Assembly (NCBI GenBank): GCA_003561835.1
Contig: PWVN01000024.1
Span: 1-10,773, forward strand
Direction of reading: 5' to 3'
DNA from: Syntrophomonadaceae bacterium
GTDB lineage: Bacteria; Bacillota; Dethiobacteria; PWVN01
Length of the DNA stretch: 10,773 nucleotides
Shown: one piece after another, positions 7,740 to 10,773 of the stretch
How the letters are laid out: every line of letters begins with the position of its first letter
How positions within the stretch are numbered: the first letter of the stretch is position 1
Position numbers and translations under genes: made by a program
Notes under the pieces: model-generated
Database searches by the model: none
Seen by the model: only the letters and a program-made list of their open reading frames with translations
Told to the model about the DNA's origin: nothing

Positions 7740-7767
7740 GCCAGGGGCCCTGGGGATATGGTAAAAT
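7738..7767 (+). promoter_or_regulatory. Candidate extended -10 promoter for hflX
   Basis: TTGCCA (7738-7743), 18 bases, TAAAAT (7762-7767), with TG placed as an extended -10 at 7759-7760. Transcription would begin about 26 bases before the TTG start at 7800, which fits that start choice and would let hflX and ynbB be expressed apart from spoVK. Confidence 0.55.
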
Positions 7768-7799
7768 TAGATAGTTTCCCGTTGGAAAGGGGATATGCC

Positions 7800-8903
7800 T
7801 TGGAAAACGCAGTACTGGTAGGCCTTATACTGAAGAACGCCACTGCCTGGCAGGCAGATGAGACCATGGCGGAACTGGAGGAACTGGCCAAAACCGCCGG
7901 GGCCCGGGTATCCCACGTGGCCCTGCAGAAGCGGGATTCCCCCGATTCCTCCCTGTACATCGGCAAGGGGAAGGCGGAGGAAATCCGCCTTCTGGTGGAA
8001 GAGTCCCGGGCGGACATGGTCATCTTCGATGCGGAGCTGTCCCCGACCCAGGGAAGGAACCTGGAGGAGGCCCTGGGCTGCAAGGTGGTGGACAGGACCG
8101 CCCTCATCCTGGATATCTTCGCCACCCGGGCCCGTACCCGGGAGGGGAAGCTGCAGGTGGAACTGGCCCAGCTGAACTACCTGCTCCCCCGGCTGACGGG
8201 CCGGGGCACGGCCATGTCCCGGTTGGGGGGCGGCATCGGCACCCGGGGACCCGGGGAGACCAAGCTGGAGATGGACCGGCGCAGGATCCGCCGCCGCATC
8301 GCCAACCTGAACAGGGACATCGAGAATATCAAGAAGCACCGGATGGTCCAGAGGCAGTCCCGGAAGAAGAACCGGGTTCCCACCGTTGCCCTGGTGGGGT
8401 ATACCAACGCCGGCAAATCCACCCTCTTCAATGCCGTAACCCAGGCAGAAACCTTTACAGAGGACAGGCTCTTTGCCACCCTGGACCCCCTGCTGCGGAG
8501 GGCCCGGCTGCCGGGGGGGCAGGAGATCATCCTGGCCGACACCGTGGGGTTCATCCGGAAGTTGCCCCACTTCCTGGTGGCCTCCTTCCGGGCCACCCTG
8601 GAAGAGGTTAAGGAGGCGGACCTCCTCCTCAATGTCATCGACATCAACCACCCCGCCATGGAGGAGCATATGGCCTCGGTTTTGACGGTCTTAAACGAAA
8701 TCCACGGAAAGGAGCCCTACGAGCACCTGGCCGTTTTCAACAAAAGGGACCTGCTGGAAGAGGAGGGCCGCCTGGCCCGGCTCAAACGGGAGTACCCCGA
8801 GAGCGTCATGATTTCCGCCTTGAAGAGGACGGGACTCAAGGAGCTCCTGGTTTTGGTGGAAGACAAACTGAAGCTCATGGACTTGAGGAGGGGGTCTCCC
8901 TGA
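7800..8903 (+). CDS. hflX: Ribosome-associated GTPase HflX
   Basis: HflX is a GTPase that binds the 50S subunit and splits stalled or hibernating ribosomes under stress. The N-terminal HflX domain has YIGKGKAEEI and the glycine-rich LGGGIGTRGPGETKLEMDRR signature. The G domain has G1 GYTNAGKS (200-207), G3 DTVGF (247-251), G4 NKRD (314-317) and G5 SALK (339-342). I place the start at TTG 7800: AAAGGGGA (7786-7793) is 6 bases upstream, a promoter sits just before, and the homologous reading begins ENAVLVGL. The frame is open back to ATG 7704, which abuts the spoVK stop, but those 32 codons lack a binding site and overlap the promoter. At 367 residues it is shorter than the roughly 420 usual: only 25 residues follow G5, so the C-terminal domain is absent. 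The stop TGA overlaps the probable CTG start of the next gene. Confidence 0.96.
   Translation: MENAVLVGLILKNATAWQADETMAELEELAKTAGARVSHVALQKRDSPDSSLYIGKGKAEEIRLLVEESRADMVIFDAELSPTQGRNLEEALGCKVVDRTALILDIFATRARTREGKLQVELAQLNYLLPRLTGRGTAMSRLGGGIGTRGPGETKLEMDRRRIRRRIANLNRDIENIKKHRMVQRQSRKKNRVPTVALVGYTNAGKSTLFNAVTQAETFTEDRLFATLDPLLRRARLPGGQEIILADTVGFIRKLPHFLVASFRATLEEVKEADLLLNVIDINHPAMEEHMASVLTVLNEIHGKEPYEHLAVFNKRDLLEEEGRLARLKREYPESVMISALKRTGLKELLVLVEDKLKLMDLRRGSP
8885..8903 (+). promoter_or_regulatory. Ribosome binding site and CTG start overlapping the hflX stop
   Basis: GAGGAGGGGG (8885-8894), with AGGAGG 8 bases from CTG 8900, is the strongest anti-16S match in this part of the window. CTG and the hflX stop share the bases CTGA (8900-8903), the same geometry as the common ATGA coupling overlap. 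No ATG, GTG or TTG lies in this frame between here and GTG 9020. Confidence 0.6.
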
Positions 8904-10195
8904 AGGATTGGTACGAACTGTTAAACCTCTCCCCGGATATCGAAGCAAGGGCCCGAAAAGCCCAGGAAGCTGCCGGGGAAGCCCAGGCAAAAATCGCAGA
9001 AACCCAGGCCTACAACCAGGTGCGGGTCCTGGAAGCCTTCCGCCGGGCCCGGGTCTCGGAGGAGGATTTCACCGCCAGCACGGGCTACGGTTACAACGAT
9101 ACCGGCCGGGAGAAGCTGGAGGGCCTCTATGCCAGTGTCTTCGGCGGGGAGATGGCCCTGGTCCGGCCCCAGCTGGTCTCGGGAACCCACGCCATCAGCT
9201 GCTGCCTCTTCGGCGCCCTGCGCCCCGGGCAGAAAATCCTGGCCGTGACCGGCCCCCCCTACGATACCCTGCAGAAGGTCATCGGGGGCCCCGGGCAAAG
9301 GGGTACCCTGCAGGATTTTGACATCGGATTTGACAATGTGAATGTGATCGAACCCGTTCTGGCCCGGGACCGGCAGGGGGTTTTAAGCGCCCTAAAACCC
9401 TTTCTCCCGGACGAGAGGGTCAGGCTTCTCTACCTGCAGCGCTCCCGGGGGTATTCCCTGCGGCCCGCCCTGACCATGGAGGACCTGCACTTCCTGCTGC
9501 CCCTCTTGAAGGAGGCCAATCCTCGGGCCGTCCTTTTTGTGGATAACTGCTACGGGGAATTTGTGGAGGAGGAAGAGCCCCTCATGGCCGGGGCAGATCT
9601 GATAGCCGGTTCCCTCATCAAGAACCCGGGGGGAGGCCTGGCCCCCTCCGGTGGTTACGTGGTGGGAACCGGAAATCTGGTGGAACAGGCCGCCGGCAGG
9701 CTGACAGCCCCGGGCCTGGGCAGGGAACTGGGCCCCACCCTGGGCACCAACAGGCTGCTGATCCAGGGGCTGTTCCTGGCCCCCCACTTTGTTGGGGAAG
9801 CCCTGAAGGGGGCCCTTTTTGCCGCCTGCCTCTTCGAGTCCCTGGGCTTTGAAGTCAGGCCCCGGGTCCAGGAGCCCCGGGGAGATATCGTCCAGGCCAT
9901 CCTGCTGAAGGAGCCGGACCTCCTGCAGGAGTTCTGCCGCCTCATCCAGGCCTATTCCCCGGTGGACTCCCATGCCCTGCCGGTCCCGGGCCCTGTCCCG
10001 GGGTACCAGAGGGAGATCATCATGGCCGCCGGCACCTTTGTCCAGGGGTCATCCCTGGAGCTCTCCGCCGATGCCCCTTTGGACCCACCCTATGCCGTCT
10101 ACCTGCAGGGGGGCCTGTCCTACCCCCATACCCGGGCAGCCCTCACGGCCGCCGCCGCTGCCCTGCAGGCAAAAAAGCGGCTTCCACCTCTTTGA
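8900..10195 (+). CDS. YnbB-type PLP-dependent enzyme (methionine gamma-lyase / 'aluminium resistance' family)
   Basis: This belongs to the PLP-dependent fold-type I family known as YnbB or 'aluminium resistance protein' (Met_gamma_lyase family), whose true substrate is poorly established; a cystathionine- or methionine-lyase-like activity is inferred from fold only. Conserved blocks are STGYGYNDTGR, FGGEMALVRPQLVSGTHA (glycine-rich cofactor region), LRPGQKIL, VDNCYGEFVEEEEP (PLP-ring Asp) and GSLIKNPGGGLAPSGGYVVG, with the PLP lysine at about residue 241. I start it at CTG 8900 (431 residues). A GTG at 9020 has no ribosome binding site and would cut into the conserved NQVRVLEAF block, removing 40 residues of helical N-terminus. 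It overlaps hflX by 4 bases and is probably coupled to it, as in Bacillus. The 3' end forms part of the terminator stem shared with lexA. Confidence 0.92.
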   Translation: MKDWYELLNLSPDIEARARKAQEAAGEAQAKIAETQAYNQVRVLEAFRRARVSEEDFTASTGYGYNDTGREKLEGLYASVFGGEMALVRPQLVSGTHAISCCLFGALRPGQKILAVTGPPYDTLQKVIGGPGQRGTLQDFDIGFDNVNVIEPVLARDRQGVLSALKPFLPDERVRLLYLQRSRGYSLRPALTMEDLHFLLPLLKEANPRAVLFVDNCYGEFVEEEEPLMAGADLIAGSLIKNPGGGLAPSGGYVVGTGNLVEQAAGRLTAPGLGRELGPTLGTNRLLIQGLFLAPHFVGEALKGALFAACLFESLGFEVRPRVQEPRGDIVQAILLKEPDLLQEFCRLIQAYSPVDSHALPVPGPVPGYQREIIMAAGTFVQGSSLELSADAPLDPPYAVYLQGGLSYPHTRAALTAAAAALQAKKRLPPL

Positions 10196-10211
10196 GAGGG
10201 GAGCCGCTTTT
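10173..10211. terminator. Bidirectional intrinsic terminator between ynbB-like gene and lexA
   Basis: AAAAGCGGCT (10173-10182) pairs over 10 bp with AGCCGCTTTT (10202-10211). The six A from 10171 give a U-run for minus-strand transcripts, and TTTT at the right end serves plus-strand transcripts. The loop can fold further (CCTC 10187-10190 with GAGG 10196-10199). The stem spans the stop codon of the plus-strand gene (10193-10195). Placement between convergent genes fits a shared terminator. Confidence 0.88.
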
Positions 10212-10247
10212 GTTCCTTCCATATAAGAACAGTTCCACCCAAGTATA

Positions 10248-10773
10248 TCAGTGAAGGCTGCGGAACAGTCCGATAACCTTCCCCAGGACCAGCACATTCC
10301 GGGCGATGATGGGTTCATAGAGGTCGTTTTCCGCCCGCAGTTCCACGTGGTCCTTGTTCCGGAAGAACCTCTTGACGGTGGCCTCATCCTCCAGCAGGGC
10401 CACGACGATGTCGTTGTTCACCGCGGAGTTCTGCTGCCGGACGATGACGTAGTCATCGTGAAAAATCCCCGCCTTTTCCATGCTGTCCCCCCGGATGCGC
10501 AGCATAAAGACCTGGTCCTCCTTGACCAGGCTGGCCGGGACGGGAAAGTAATCCTCGATGTTTTCCTCCGCCAGGATGGGGGAGCCCGCCGCCACCTGGC
10601 CCAAAACCGGGATTTTCACCACGCCCTCCTTTTGCTGCCGGAAGGATTCGTGCTCCAGGATCTCTATGGCCCTGGGTTTGGTGGGGTCCCTGCGAATAAA
10701 CCCCTTTTTTTCCAGGGTGTTCAGGTGGGAATGGACTGTGGAGCTGGAGCTCAGGCCCACCTCGTTCCCGATC
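10248..10773 (-). CDS. lexA: SOS transcriptional repressor LexA, 5' end cut by the window
   Basis: LexA represses DNA-damage genes and is inactivated by RecA-stimulated self-cleavage. About 174 residues are visible; the family is about 205, so roughly the first 30, including the first helices of the winged helix, lie beyond the window. The frame is open to base 10773, so an in-frame GTG ending at 10758 is internal, not the start. Seen are the recognition helix and wing (SSSTVHSHLNTLEKKG, RRDPTKPRAIEIL), the Ala-Gly cleavage site in VAAGSP (codons at 10584-10589), the catalytic serine in RGDSM (10482-10484) and the catalytic lysine in TVKRF (10371-10373), so self-cleavage chemistry is intact. 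It converges on the ynbB-like gene and shares its terminator. Its promoter and likely autoregulatory operator are outside the window. Confidence 0.98.
   Translation of the reverse strand, partial: IGNEVGLSSSSTVHSHLNTLEKKGFIRRDPTKPRAIEILEHESFRQQKEGVVKIPVLGQVAAGSPILAEENIEDYFPVPASLVKEDQVFMLRIRGDSMEKAGIFHDDYVIVRQQNSAVNNDIVVALLEDEATVKRFFRNKDHVELRAENDLYEPIIARNVLVLGKVIGLFRSLH

Noticed and set aside
10226..10236. AGAACAGTTCC as a LexA/SOS box
   Set aside because: The GAAC/GTTC half-sites are separated by one base, whereas the Firmicutes SOS box needs four, and the site is downstream of lexA's 3' end, not at a promoter.
1..10773. Mobile element, CRISPR array, phage genes, defence island or other new multi-gene system
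   Set aside because: No direct-repeat arrays, transposase or integrase motifs, or att-like repeats were seen; all complete genes belong to recognised housekeeping or stress families in a known type of arrangement.

Overview
The window looks like chromosomal DNA from a GC-rich, spore-forming member of the Firmicutes (Clostridia; a Moorella- or Desulfotomaculum/Peptococcaceae-like lineage is my best guess). The evidence is the gene order, strong GGAGG-type ribosome binding sites, frequent GTG/TTG starts, a SpoVK-type ATPase, and an endonuclease-type MutL instead of the E. coli type. Codons are mostly G/C-ending throughout.

Layout: (1) bases 2-949 form one open frame whose first ~150-175 bases read as part of a polytopic glycosyltransferase-like membrane protein and whose remainder is the C-terminal part of MiaB. 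(2) 951-6578 is a compact plus-strand run mutS - mutL - miaA - hfq, with gaps of 1 base or overlaps, except for about 33 bases before hfq, closed by a clear intrinsic terminator at 6585-6612. (3) 6723-7703 is a SpoVK-type AAA ATPase with its own candidate promoter. (4) 7800-8903 is hflX, and 8900-10195 is a YnbB-type PLP enzyme that appears to start at a CTG overlapping the hflX stop. (5) Convergent to these, 10248-10773 on the minus strand is lexA, cut by the window edge; a bidirectional terminator lies between the converging genes.

Functionally this is a housekeeping and stress block: DNA mismatch repair (MutS/MutL), A37 tRNA hypermodification (MiaA makes i6A, MiaB converts it to ms2i6A), RNA chaperone Hfq, ribosome-rescue GTPase HflX, and the SOS repressor LexA. 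The miaA-hfq and spoVK-hflX-ynbB neighbourhoods resemble arrangements known from Bacillus.

I see no mobile element, CRISPR array, tRNA/rRNA gene, riboswitch or defence system, and no convincing undescribed system. The points worth a second look are the chimeric 5' end of miaB, the CTG start of the ynbB-like gene, an HflX lacking the usual C-terminal domain, a terminator abutting a promoter between spoVK and hflX, and paired dyads just before hfq.
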